Of a DNA stretch of 64,000 nt, positions 34,791 to 44,068 are shown piece after piece. Source of the stretch: Chakrabartyella piscis (lineage in GTDB: Bacteria > Bacillota > Clostridia > Lachnospirales > Anaerotignaceae); the NCBI GenBank assembly GCA_030067835.1, contig CP092441.1:2170001-2234000 (forward strand), written 5' to 3'. Numbering within the stretch: position 1 is the stretch's first letter; every line of letters starts with the position of its first letter. A model generated the notes under the pieces. It saw nothing but the letters and a program-made list of their open reading frames with translations. It ran no database searches and was not told the DNA's origin. Made by a program: the position numbers and the translations under genes.

Positions 34791-35792
34791 TTATTGTTCC
34801 ATTACGCCTGCTTGTACAGATGTCAAAGCCACTACAGCAACGATATCGTTTGCAGAACAACCACGAGAAAGGTCATTGACTGGTTTCGCCATACCTTGCA
34901 ATACAGGACCAAATGCTTCTGCTTTACCGAAACGTTGTACCATTTTGTAACCAATGTTACCAGCATCGATATCAGGGAAGATCAAGCAGTTTGCTTCACC
35001 AGCAACAGGGCTTGTTGGAGCTTTGAGTTTACCAACTTCTTTTACGATTGCTGCATCCAATTGGATTTCACCATCGAGTTTTACATCAGGATATTTTTCT
35101 TTTGCAATTTTTACAGCTTCTACAACTTTTGTTACGTCAGCATGTTTTGCAGAACCCATTGTGGAGTGGCTAAGCATTGCAACTCTTGGTTCTTTGCCAA
35201 TGAATGCTTCGTAGGATTTTGCAGAATCGCCAGCGATACAAGCAAGTTCAGCAGATGTAGGATTTTGGTTGATTGCACAGTCAGCAAACAACAAGATACC
35301 ATCATCACCATATTCAGGTGTATTTGTTACCATGATGAAGAAGGAAGATACCAATTCTGCACCAGGAGCTGTTTTCAAAATTTGCAAAGCAGGACGCATT
35401 GTGTCGCCTGTAGAGTGAATTGCACCAGATACCATACCATCAGCAATACCCATTTTGACAATCATAACACCAGCATACATACAGTCGCCAAGGATCAAAG
35501 CTTTTGCTTGTTCCAAAGTCATACCTTTGCTTTTTCTTGCTTCTGCAAGAAGTGCCACCATTTCGTCCATTCTTTCATCTGTTTCTGGATCAAAGAAGAT
35601 TGCACCAGATACATCAAAGCTACCAGCAGCTTCCATGATTTTTTCTTTATTTCCCACCAAAACGATTTCTGCCAACTCGTCACGCAAACATTCTGCTGCT
35701 GCTTCCAAGTTTCTGATTTCATAAGATTCAGGCAAAACAATTGTTCTTTTGTTTGCTTTTGCTTTTTCTTTTACCATTGATAAAAAGTCCAC
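34791..35792 (-). CDS. pta: Phosphate acetyltransferase
   Basis: 333 residues, the short single-domain form of Pta. Typical segments are [10 protein letters not shown] at the start, the [20 protein letters not shown] region near residue 120, and the C-terminal [15 protein letters not shown]. It converts acetyl-CoA and phosphate to acetyl phosphate. The start codon is GTG with AGGAGG seven bases upstream. First gene of the run pta-ackA-DUF177-rpmF, and preceded by a good promoter. Confidence 0.96.
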   Translation of the reverse strand: MDFLSMVKEKAKANKRTIVLPESYEIRNLEAAAECLRDELAEIVLVGNKEKIMEAAGSFDVSGAIFFDPETDERMDEMVALLAEARKSKGMTLEQAKALILGDCMYAGVMIVKMGIADGMVSGAIHSTGDTMRPALQILKTAPGAELVSSFFIMVTNTPEYGDDGILLFADCAINQNPTSAELACIAGDSAKSYEAFIGKEPRVAMLSHSTMGSAKHADVTKVVEAVKIAKEKYPDVKLDGEIQLDAAIVKEVGKLKAPTSPVAGEANCLIFPDIDAGNIGYKMVQRFGKAEAFGPVLQGMAKPVNDLSRGCSANDIVAVVALTSVQAGVMEQ

Positions 35793-35838
35793 AGTAAAAC
35801 CTCCTAATTCGTACAGTTCAATATTTACACATCATCTT

Positions 35839-35868
35839 ATTATAATACAAATTGTCCCACCGTTTCAA
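35839..35868 (-). promoter_or_regulatory. Promoter of pta-ackA
   Basis: TTGAAA (35868-35863), an 18-bp spacer, then consensus TATAAT (35844-35839), 47 bp before the GTG of pta. Confidence 0.75.
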
Positions 35869-35927
35869 GGGCAAAATTGTAAAAATTTACACAAATATCC
35901 CATTTTGAAGGTATTTTTTTACACACT

Positions 35928-36962
35928 TCACACAAGTATCGGAAATTCAATGAAAAACGTAGTTCCCATATACTTTCTACTTTCAATTTGCACAGTTCCA
36001 CCCAAAGACGAAATGGCTGCATGTACCACATCCAAACCAACACCCCGACCAGAAAACATGGTGGCATTGCTTCTTGTTGTGAATCCTGCTCTCAATAAAA
36101 AGGCATAGACTTCACTGTCTTCATATTCCTCTGGTGATTTTGTAAGCAACCCTCTTTTCCATGCCAAAGTCAAGATATCGTCACGATCCAAACCTTTTCC
36201 ATCATCACGAAAACTGACATACACACGTTCTGCTGTTTTGCGTATTTCCAAGGAAATTTCACCCACTGGGGTTTTACCCATTTGTTCCCGTACATCTGTA
36301 TGTTCCAAGCCATGATCCATACTATTACGCATCATATGCAACACTGCCATTGAGATTTTATCATAAATATCCCTTGGCACCTCTGTTCCAGCACCAGAAA
36401 CACGCACAGAAAACTCCTTGTCCAATTCTCTACCCATCATTTCTGCCACACGTTGCATTTGTGGTATCAAGGAAGCAAAGTCTGTATAGGGTATTCTCTG
36501 CTTTCCTCGACGTGTATAAGCGATTTGGTAGCTAGGACCTTCTGGTTCATTGTCGCTATCCACATGTGCCAAGAAGTTTTGAATCCTTCTGACCACTGCC
36601 CAACCAAAGTCTGTCACTTCATCCTCTGTTTCCATACGTCTCAGTTCTCGCTTCAAATAACCAGAAACCATACGCAACAATTGAAAACTGGTTTCCATAT
36701 CTTCTGGTTTGATGTTTTCTTCTTCTCGCAAGAAAGAAAGCAAATCTTCTGCCCTATGTGCCGTTTCGGAAATGGGTGGCAACCCCATCATTGCTGATGA
36801 GCCTTTGATGCTATGCATGGTACGCAACAATCCATTGAGTTCTTCTTCTTCCATTGTGATGATTTCTTGGGCTCCTTTGGCTTCAATAAAATCATCCAAC
36901 TTATCGATATTTTTCCAAGTTTCTTCTAAATATATATCAAGTAAAAAATCTGCATTTTCCAC
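35928..36962 (-). CDS. Orphan CheA-like histidine kinase lacking the CheW-like domain
   Basis: 344 residues. An Hpt (P1) domain (about 1-110) has the phospho-acceptor H50 in MHSIKGSSAMM. The short P3-like stretch (about 150-185) is followed by a HATPase domain (about 195-344) with the N-box NSMDHGLE (N213), DDGKGLD (253-259) and GRGVGLDVV (305-313). It ends at the last ATPase strand: the P5/CheW-like domain and the P2 domain are absent. No chemoreceptor, CheW, CheY or flagellar gene is in the window. Start is GTG with GAGGTGA upstream. Partner and output unknown. Confidence 0.82.
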   Translation of the reverse strand: MENADFLLDIYLEETWKNIDKLDDFIEAKGAQEIITMEEEELNGLLRTMHSIKGSSAMMGLPPISETAHRAEDLLSFLREEENIKPEDMETSFQLLRMVSGYLKRELRRMETEDEVTDFGWAVVRRIQNFLAHVDSDNEPEGPSYQIAYTRRGKQRIPYTDFASLIPQMQRVAEMMGRELDKEFSVRVSGAGTEVPRDIYDKISMAVLHMMRNSMDHGLEHTDVREQMGKTPVGEISLEIRKTAERVYVSFRDDGKGLDRDDILTLAWKRGLLTKSPEEYEDSEVYAFLLRAGFTTRSNATMFSGRGVGLDVVHAAISSLGGTVQIESRKYMGTTFFIEFPILV

Positions 36963-37164
36963 TGGTCATCACCTCGACTTTCTTTGTACTGTTTATCTTT
37001 TAGTATAGCTTGATTTATGGTATTTTTCCATATCTAATTTTTACGATTTTATTACAAATTACATCCTACTTTTTGCCTATTCGTTCAACCTTCCGCTATT
37101 TTACATTTTTTCTTACAATTTATTGAAAAAAATCGGTTCGCATATGTAAGGATACTGTTTTTTG

Positions 37165-37173
37165 TGGTATACT
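37165..37173 (+). promoter_or_regulatory. Extended -10 promoter of tmcAL
   Basis: TGGTATACT (with TG two bases before TATACT), about 48 bp before the ATG. No -35 match. Confidence 0.5.
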
Positions 37174-37221
37174 GAAAAAGAATAGATGAAAAGAGTTGTA
37201 AAGCAAAGGATGGTGTTTTGA

Positions 37222-38448
37222 ATGAAAACAATTGGTATCGTTGCAGAGTATAATCCCTTCCATAAGGGACATGAATATATGATTCGAGAAGCAAAACGTA
37301 AAACAAATGCAGACCGTGTTGTGGTGGTTATGAGTGGTAACTTTGTGCAACGTGGTGAACCTGCTATGTTTGACAAATGGTTGCGTACCCAAACCGCTTT
37401 GGAGCATGGTGTGGATATGGTTTTGGAATTGCCTGTGCTATTTGCTTGTGCCAATGCTGAAACATTTGCCAGTGCTGCTGTTCGTATTTTAGAAGAAACT
37501 GGTATTGTGGATGTATTGTGTTTTGGTTCTGAAAGTGGCGAATTGGAACCCCTTGCAGAAGCTTCTAAATTGATGGGTGATGAAACAGAAGAATTTAGAC
37601 GTTTGCTGAAGGAATACTTAGACCAAGGTATGTCTTATCCTGCTGCAAGAGCAAAGACATTGGAATTGATTTCCAACATCAACAGTGAAATTTTGAGCCA
37701 ACCAAATGATATTTTGGCATTGGAATATTTGCGTGCTTTGGATCGTTATCGTTGTAGAATGGAAGCTATGACTGTCAAACGTGAAGGTGCTGGCTACCAT
37801 AGCGATGATTTGGATATGACATATGCATCTGCTTCTGCCATTCGTGGTTGTATCTTAGAAGGCAACCCACAATTGGCAATGCACCAAATTCCAACAGATG
37901 CTGGTGAAGTCTATTTACGTGCTTTGACCTTTGGTGAAGCACCTGTTACATGGGATAATTTGGTACATGCACTCCACTACAAATTGCGTAATATGACTGC
38001 TCCTGAAATTGCAGAGATTTTTGAAGTGACAGAAGGTTTGGAAAATCGTATTCTCCACAGTTTGGATACTTGTTATTCCTTTGCAGATATGATTCCATTC
38101 ATCAAATCCAAACGCTATACTTGGACGAAAATCCAACGCATTATGCTCCACATCCTATTGGATATTAAGACTTCTGAAGTGGATTATTTCATGAAGAAGA
38201 GTCATATGCCTTATGTTCGAGTTTTAGGCTTTAGAAAGGATTCTGCTGACATCCTTGGGGATTTGACCATCAATGCCAAATGCCCTGTTTTGACCAATTT
38301 GAAGAAGGCTTCTGAAGTGTTGCAAGATGATGGTTTGCATCTTTTGGCTGTAGAAAAATTGGCAACCGATTTATATGTTTTGGGCTACCCAGATGATGGC
38401 AAACGTGCACCAAATCAAGATTTCACCAAACCTATGGTGATTATTTGA
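37222..38448 (+). CDS. tmcAL: tRNA(Met) cytidine acetate ligase (TmcAL/YlbM)
   Basis: 408 residues. The nucleotidyl-transferase-type N-terminus has GIVAEYNPFHKGHEYM, with the HxGH-like nucleotide motif, and MSGNFVQRGEPAMFDKW. TmcAL activates acetate with ATP and places it on C34 of elongator tRNA-Met. Its closeness to pta-ackA, also acetate-linked, is common in Firmicutes. A hairpin terminator follows the stop. Confidence 0.9.
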   Translation: MKTIGIVAEYNPFHKGHEYMIREAKRKTNADRVVVVMSGNFVQRGEPAMFDKWLRTQTALEHGVDMVLELPVLFACANAETFASAAVRILEETGIVDVLCFGSESGELEPLAEASKLMGDETEEFRRLLKEYLDQGMSYPAARAKTLELISNINSEILSQPNDILALEYLRALDRYRCRMEAMTVKREGAGYHSDDLDMTYASASAIRGCILEGNPQLAMHQIPTDAGEVYLRALTFGEAPVTWDNLVHALHYKLRNMTAPEIAEIFEVTEGLENRILHSLDTCYSFADMIPFIKSKRYTWTKIQRIMLHILLDIKTSEVDYFMKKSHMPYVRVLGFRKDSADILGDLTINAKCPVLTNLKKASEVLQDDGLHLLAVEKLATDLYVLGYPDDGKRAPNQDFTKPMVII

Positions 38449-38498
38449 TGATTTGCCACAATACAAAGCACCACAACAATATATAAAATAATTTTTAG

Positions 38499-38526
38499 GG
38501 GCAGATTTTTATATCTGTCCTTTTTT
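38499..38526 (+). terminator. Terminator after tmcAL
   Basis: GGGCAGAT / ATCTGTCC stem with a 6-nt loop and six T. Confidence 0.8.
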
Positions 38527-38530
38527 GATA

Positions 38531-38565
38531 CAAAAAAACAAGATGTAAGTTACCCTACACCTCGT
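38531..38565 (-). terminator. Terminator after pyruvate carboxylase
   Basis: On the minus strand, ACGAGGTGTA / TACATCTTGT stem followed by seven T, a short way past the pyc stop. Confidence 0.8.
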
Positions 38566-38582
38566 TTTGATTTAATTTATTC

Positions 38583-41500
38583 TTATTCTGCTGCTGCAAA
38601 TTCAACCAACAAATCCCCTTGGCTGACTTTTTCACCTTCAGATGCGTACAATTTATCAATAACACCATCTTCTTTTGCAACAATGGAAGTTTCCATTTTC
38701 ATTGCTTCAACAGTGAGAAGTTGTTGATTTTTTGTAACCACATCGCCTTCTTTGACAAAGACTTTGCTGATGGTACCTGGAATTGTGGAACCCAAGTGAA
38801 GTGGGTTATCCTTATCTGCTTTTTTCTTACCATCACTCTTAACTTCCAAGTTTTTATCCAATACTTTGACAACACGAACAGCGCCGTTGATTTCAAAGTT
38901 CAATGTACGATAGCCTTCAGAATCAGGTTCAGATGCACTCATATATTTGATGAGCAAGTTTTTACCTTCACCAATTTCAATGGAGGTTTCTTCCCCTTTT
39001 GCCAAGCCAAAGAAGTACACATCACTGGACAATTTGGAAACGTCTGTGTAGTATTCCCAATGGTCACGATAGTCTTCGTATACTTTAGGATACAAAGCAT
39101 AGCTGGTCACATTTCTTGGGTTGACACGTTTTTGATTGTAGCGATCTTTCAAATGTTTTTCAATGGCTTCCAAATCCGCTTCTTCCATCAAAGCACCTGC
39201 TCTACCTTCAATTGGATCTTGATCTTTCAATACAATTTTTTGCAATTCTTCTGGGAATCCACCTTCTGGTTTACCAATGTTACCAATGAAATAATCGATT
39301 ACAGAATCTGGATAGGACAAGTCTTTGCCTTCTGTCAAAATATTTTCTTTGGTCAAGCCATTCTTGGACATGAAGATTGCCATATCCCCAACCACTTTGG
39401 AGGAAGGTGTTACTTTTACGATATTACCAAGCAAATCATTTGCATCTTTATAGAGATGCTTGATTTCTTCAAATTGGTCAGCAGAACCCATTGCTTTGAC
39501 TTGTGCCAAAAGATTGGAGTATTGACCACCTGGAATTTCGTATTTGTAGATTTCTGTATTTGGTGTTTTCATTTCACTTTCAAAGCCTGTGTAGATTTGA
39601 CGAACGCCATCATAGTAGTGGCTGAGTGCTGTCAATTGGTCTGTATCCAAGCCTGTATCACGTGGAGTACCTTTCAAGGCTTCTACAACTGCATTCATGG
39701 ATGGTTGGCTTGTCAAGGAACTCATGGATTGTACTGCCAAGTCCACAATATGCACCCCTGCTTCTGCTGCCATCAATACAGAGCTGACACCATTACCTGT
39801 GGTATCATGTGTATGGAAATGCAATGGAATATTGAGCTCAGATTTCAAAGCAGAGAACAATTCTTTCGCTGCATATGGTTTCACCAAACCAGCCATATCT
39901 TTGATTGCAAAGGTATGACAACCCAAAGCTTCCAATTCTTTTGCTTTACGCACATAGTAATCCAATGTATATTTGCTTTCATTTGGATCTAGGATATCAC
40001 CTGTGTAGCAAATTGCACCTTCTACGATTTTACCTGTTGAGAGTGCTTCTTCAATTGGCATTTTCATATTTTCCACCCAGTTCAAACTGTCGAAAATACG
40101 GAATACATCCACACCTTGTTCTGCGGAAACTTTGATGAATTCTTTTACCACATTATCAGGATAATTTGCATATCCAACTGCATTAGATGCACGCAACAAC
40201 ATTTGAATCAAAGTGTTTGGCATTGCAGCAGACAATTGTTGCAAACGAACCCAAGGAGATTCTTTGAGGAAACGATATGCCACGTCGAATGTAGCACCAC
40301 CCCATGCTTCTACAGAGAAGCCATTTGCCATTGCCATATTGGTTGCTGGCGCTGCTGCCATCAAGTCATTGGTACGCAAACGAGTTGCCATCAAAGATTG
40401 ATGTGCATCACGCATGGTGGTATCGGTTACATACAATCTCTTTTCGTTCATCAAACTTTGTGTAAAGTCTTTTGCACCCATTTTCAGGAACAAATCTTTG
40501 GAACCTTCCACCAAGATTGTGGAACCATCAGAATTTTTACCAAATGTTGGTGCTGTAATGGGTTCAAATTCTGGTTTGTGACCTTTGGATTCATTTACAA
40601 TTTGATTGCCAATGAATTCTGCAATACGAGTTGCTCTATCTTTTGTATGCACCAAGTCAAACAATTCTGGTGTACTTTCAATAAAGGTTGTGGTACATTT
40701 TCCATCATTCCAAATATCGCTTTGCAACACATTGATGAGGAAAGGAATATTGGTTTTGACACCACGCACACGAGTTTCTTTGATGGCACGTACTGCTTTG
40801 TGAGTTGCACCTTCAAATCTTCTGTCAGTTGCAATGATTTTTACAAGCAAGCTATCGTAGAATGGTGTGATTTCTGCACCTGAAGAAGTGCCACCATCCA
40901 AACGAATCCCTTTACCAGCTGGAGAACGATATACGTTGATTTTACCTGTATCTGGCAAGAAATTGTTTGCTGGATCTTCTGTTGTCACACGCAATTGGAT
41001 GGAATATCCATTGCAATGTACATCTTCTTGAGAATCAATGCCAATTTCTGGTGTAGAAAGAGGGTATCCTTGTTCCACCAAAATTTGTGCTTGCACAATA
41101 TCAATACCTGTTACTTCTTCTGTTACGGTATGTTCCACTTGGATTCTTGGGTTCATTTCAATGAAGTAGTAGTTTTCATCTGCATCCACCAAAAATTCCA
41201 ATGTACCTGCATTTTTGTAATTTACATGTTTTGCAAGACGCACTGCATCTGCAAAGATATTTTCACGTACAGAATCGCTTACTGTAAAAGCTGGTGCAAA
41301 TTCCACAACTTTTTGATGGCGTCTTTGTACGGAACAATCACGGTCATACAAATGCACCACATTTCCATACATATCACCCAAAACTTGTACTTCAATATGT
41401 TTTGGATTTCTAAGGTATTTTTCTACGAAGATTTTATCATCGCCAAATGCTTTTTTTGCTTCGTTACGTGCTTCTGCAAACTCTTTTTCCATTTCATCTG

Positions 41501-42044
41501 CTTTGTTGACGATACGCATACCACGACCACCGCCACCATTGCTTGCTTTCAACATAACAGGATAGCCAATTTGATCAGCAACTTCCAAAACTTCGTCTAG
41601 GCTTCTGATTGCATGGTCAATACCTGGAATAATAGGCACTTTACATTCAATTGCCATTTGTTTAGAAGAGATTTTATCACCCATTGCATACATAACATCC
41701 ACTTCTGGACCAATGAAGGCAATGCCTGCTTTTTTACAAGCAGAAACAAATTCTGGATTTTCAGACAAGAAACCATAGCCTGGATGGATTGCATCTGCAC
41801 CCTTTGCTTTTGCAATGCTAATGATATACTCAATATCCAAATATGCATCAATAGGTCCTTTTTCTGGATTCAACATATATGCTTCATCTGTTTTGGTACG
41901 GAATAGAGAATATTTATCTTCTTTTGAGAAAATCCCAATGGTTTGGATTCCCAACTCATTCAAAGCACGGTACACACGAATGGCAATTTCGCCACGGTTC
42001 GCCACAAGTACCTTCTTGAACTTTCTAATTTGCACTTCTTGCAT
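38583..42044 (-). CDS. pyc: Pyruvate carboxylase
   Basis: 1153 residues, the single-chain form. Order: biotin carboxylase (about 1-455, ATP-grasp motif GGGGRGM near 170); carboxyltransferase (about 535-810) with the DTTMRDAHQSL motif and HTHDTTGNG metal site; PC-OADA domain (about 860-1050); BCCP (about 1080-1153) with biotinyl K1116 in VEAMKMETS. It forms oxaloacetate from pyruvate, ATP and bicarbonate, feeding the reductive TCA arm and aspartate. The ATG follows AGGAGG and a promoter with TATAAT. Confidence 0.97.
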   Translation of the reverse strand: MQEVQIRKFKKVLVANRGEIAIRVYRALNELGIQTIGIFSKEDKYSLFRTKTDEAYMLNPEKGPIDAYLDIEYIISIAKAKGADAIHPGYGFLSENPEFVSACKKAGIAFIGPEVDVMYAMGDKISSKQMAIECKVPIIPGIDHAIRSLDEVLEVADQIGYPVMLKASNGGGGRGMRIVNKADEMEKEFAEARNEAKKAFGDDKIFVEKYLRNPKHIEVQVLGDMYGNVVHLYDRDCSVQRRHQKVVEFAPAFTVSDSVRENIFADAVRLAKHVNYKNAGTLEFLVDADENYYFIEMNPRIQVEHTVTEEVTGIDIVQAQILVEQGYPLSTPEIGIDSQEDVHCNGYSIQLRVTTEDPANNFLPDTGKINVYRSPAGKGIRLDGGTSSGAEITPFYDSLLVKIIATDRRFEGATHKAVRAIKETRVRGVKTNIPFLINVLQSDIWNDGKCTTTFIESTPELFDLVHTKDRATRIAEFIGNQIVNESKGHKPEFEPITAPTFGKNSDGSTILVEGSKDLFLKMGAKDFTQSLMNEKRLYVTDTTMRDAHQSLMATRLRTNDLMAAAPATNMAMANGFSVEAWGGATFDVAYRFLKESPWVRLQQLSAAMPNTLIQMLLRASNAVGYANYPDNVVKEFIKVSAEQGVDVFRIFDSLNWVENMKMPIEEALSTGKIVEGAICYTGDILDPNESKYTLDYYVRKAKELEALGCHTFAIKDMAGLVKPYAAKELFSALKSELNIPLHFHTHDTTGNGVSSVLMAAEAGVHIVDLAVQSMSSLTSQPSMNAVVEALKGTPRDTGLDTDQLTALSHYYDGVRQIYTGFESEMKTPNTEIYKYEIPGGQYSNLLAQVKAMGSADQFEEIKHLYKDANDLLGNIVKVTPSSKVVGDMAIFMSKNGLTKENILTEGKDLSYPDSVIDYFIGNIGKPEGGFPEELQKIVLKDQDPIEGRAGALMEEADLEAIEKHLKDRYNQKRVNPRNVTSYALYPKVYEDYRDHWEYYTDVSKLSSDVYFFGLAKGEETSIEIGEGKNLLIKYMSASEPDSEGYRTLNFEINGAVRVVKVLDKNLEVKSDGKKKADKDNPLHLGSTIPGTISKVFVKEGDVVTKNQQLLTVEAMKMETSIVAKEDGVIDKLYASEGEKVSQGDLLVEFAAAE

Positions 42045-42136
42045 ATGATACCTCCTACTTTCCTATGTATTGTTCACTGGATTGCATATTTTAAAATTGC
42101 ATACAAAATGGTTTTGCCAAATTGTGTCTAAATCAT

Positions 42137-42165
42137 ATTATAATACACCTTTTGCTATTCGTAAA
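42137..42165 (-). promoter_or_regulatory. Promoter of pyruvate carboxylase
   Basis: TTTACG (42165-42160), a 17-bp spacer, then TATAAT (42142-42137), about 93 bp before the ATG. The leader in between shows no recognisable riboswitch. Confidence 0.6.
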
Positions 42166-42281
42166 CTAAAAATATACACCACAACCCATAAGTAAAACTG
42201 ATACCACTAAATCATACATGAGTCATGGACGTTTTGTGTCCCAGTCTATGATAGAAAGACATTTTTCCGTTTATTGTGGAA

Positions 42282-43658
42282 TTATTTGACATTTCCTACA
42301 ATATAATGGAGGATTTGTGCCAAATTTTTGAATTCCATCACTTGGATATGTTCCCATTTTTTCTCTTTGACTGCTCCTTTTGCCACAAACACCTTTGTGA
42401 AGCCCATACGATCCAATTCCTTGATTCTAACCTCTGTGGATGGTACTTTTTTCAGTTCACCTGTCAAACCAACATCTGCCAAAAATGCCCAATCAGAAGG
42501 CAATGCAATGTTTTTCACAGCAGAAGCAATGCTCATAAGCACTGCCAAATTGCCACTTTGTTCCTTCAATTGCAAGCCACCTGTTGTTTTAGCCACAACA
42601 TTTTTATCATACAATTTGATGCCACCACGTTGTTCCAAAATAGAAAGCAAAGTGTTCAATGTATCCTTTTTCATAGTCTCACTGATACGAGATGGATATG
42701 GTGTAAAGGAATCTGACACTAGGCTTTCAATTTCCACCACAACTGGACGTGACCCTTCTCTGAGAACCGTTATGGCACTGCCAGAAACTGCATCTTCTGC
42801 ATTTCTTTTGGTCATAAAGTACTCTGAAGGATTGTCTACTGAAGTCAAACCTGTTTCTTCCATGGTAAAGAAGCCCATTTCGCCAGTATTGCCAAAACGA
42901 TTTTTGGTGGCAACCAGTGCACGAAGCTCCTGATCCCCTTCCAAAACAAGAACTGCATCCACCAAATGCTCCAAAGCACGCACACCGACAATTTCATCAT
43001 TTTTGTTCATTTGACCAATCATAAGCGCTGCTCTGGGACGAGATTTGTTCTTTGCAGTGTGCACCAAAGCAGAAGCACATTCCATGGTTTGTGTGGGATT
43101 TCCTGCTCGTGATGGTAAAAATTCTGCCAAAGAAAATGTTTGGATACTATCCAAAATAATGAAATCTGCATCCACTTCTGCGATACATTCCAACACACGA
43201 TCCATAGAAGTATCGGCAAGAACCCAGATATTATCTGCTATTTTTTGCAATATACGATTGGCTCTGCTTTTGATTTGACTATCGCTTTCTTCACCAGAAG
43301 CATACAACACACGAAGCCCATCTTCAGCCAATTTCCCTGCAATCATCAAGGATAACGTGGATTTCCCACCACCAGGAGGAGATGTGATGATGGTAACTGA
43401 ATCTCTGACAATTCCACCACCCATAACTCGATCGAATTCCATAATGCCTGTTTTCAGACGTTCTTCTCCACGAATTTCTACTTCTGACAATCGTTGTATT
43501 GGTTCTCGAGGTGTCACCACACCACCACTTTTACCACTTGTTTTTTGTACTGTGGATTCTGCAAGGGTATTCCACTCATCGCAATTTGGACATTTCCCCA
43601 TCCATTTTGTGGTTTGGTAACCACAAGAACTGCACAGATACATGGTTTTTGTTTTCAT
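42282..43658 (-). CDS. radA: DNA repair protein RadA
   Basis: 458 residues. A C4 zinc finger (CSSCGYQTTKWMGKCPNC) leads, then the RecA-like core with Walker A SPPGGGKST (about 95-103), the KNRFG motif specific to RadA/Sms, and a C-terminal Lon-like S16 domain (about 290-458). It is a DNA helicase that extends joint molecules in recombination. The ATG at 43658 has GGAGGTGA upstream; the longer frame to 43805 overlaps the extended -10. Confidence 0.93.
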   Translation of the reverse strand: MKTKTMYLCSSCGYQTTKWMGKCPNCDEWNTLAESTVQKTSGKSGGVVTPREPIQRLSEVEIRGEERLKTGIMEFDRVMGGGIVRDSVTIITSPPGGGKSTLSLMIAGKLAEDGLRVLYASGEESDSQIKSRANRILQKIADNIWVLADTSMDRVLECIAEVDADFIILDSIQTFSLAEFLPSRAGNPTQTMECASALVHTAKNKSRPRAALMIGQMNKNDEIVGVRALEHLVDAVLVLEGDQELRALVATKNRFGNTGEMGFFTMEETGLTSVDNPSEYFMTKRNAEDAVSGSAITVLREGSRPVVVEIESLVSDSFTPYPSRISETMKKDTLNTLLSILEQRGGIKLYDKNVVAKTTGGLQLKEQSGNLAVLMSIASAVKNIALPSDWAFLADVGLTGELKKVPSTEVRIKELDRMGFTKVFVAKGAVKEKKWEHIQVMEFKNLAQILHYIVGNVK

Positions 43659-43698
43659 TGATTCACCTCCAAAGTTTATTTGTTTTTTGTTATTATTT

Positions 43699-43707
43699 AG
43701 TATACCA
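43699..43707 (-). promoter_or_regulatory. Extended -10 promoter of radA
   Basis: On the minus strand TGGTATACT, 41 bp before the radA ATG, with T-rich downstream leader. No clear -35. Confidence 0.5.
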
Positions 43708-43718
43708 TAAAAGCGGAG

Positions 43719-43832
43719 AAAGCGTGGTACAAAGGAAACAGTTCTTTCACTTGTGCAAAGTAACTGGTTCTTTTGTACCATCATTTGCGTAGCAAATGTA
43801 TCCAAGCACTCGCAGAGTGCTGGATATTTTCT
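43719..43832. repeat. Three consecutive hairpins upstream of radA
   Basis: GGTACAAAGGAAACAGTT ... AACTGGTTCTTTTGTACC (a long imperfect stem), then CATTTGC-GTA-GCAAATG (perfect), then ATCCAAGCACTC-GCA-GAGTGCTGGAT (one-base bulge). The unit resembles dispersed repeats in other clostridial genomes, but no second copy is in this window. No gene is visible between radA and the cytidylate-kinase-like gene. Confidence 0.6.
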
Positions 43833-43973
43833 GGTTTTTTGTCAACATTATACCACATATTCTTGAAAGATTGTTACATTTCTATCATTTTATCAATACA
43901 TAAAAAAAGAAGTAGATTTCTCTACCTCTTTCATTTGTCTCTCTTTTAAAATAAGTATTCGCAAGCCTGAAAC

Positions 43974-44003
43974 AGCGGGTGACCACACAGAGTCACCCCT
44001 ACA
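43974..44003. repeat. TGTAGGG-type palindrome
   Basis: GGGTGAC-N8-GTCACCC followed by CCTACA: perfect 7-bp stem, variable-stem family. Confidence 0.7.
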
Positions 44004-44068
44004 CCTTATTGTACGTACATCGTCGGGTTTCGCTTATCTTGAAAAAAGACTCATTTGTTTCAATTCAA

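Noticed and set aside
34794-35780. Long antisense frame over pta
   Set aside because: Composition is that of a shadow frame (many Cys, Phe, His); pta on the other strand is unmistakable.
38619-39992. 457-residue antisense frame over pyruvate carboxylase
   Set aside because: Shadow of a highly expressed gene; no family resemblance and no start signal.
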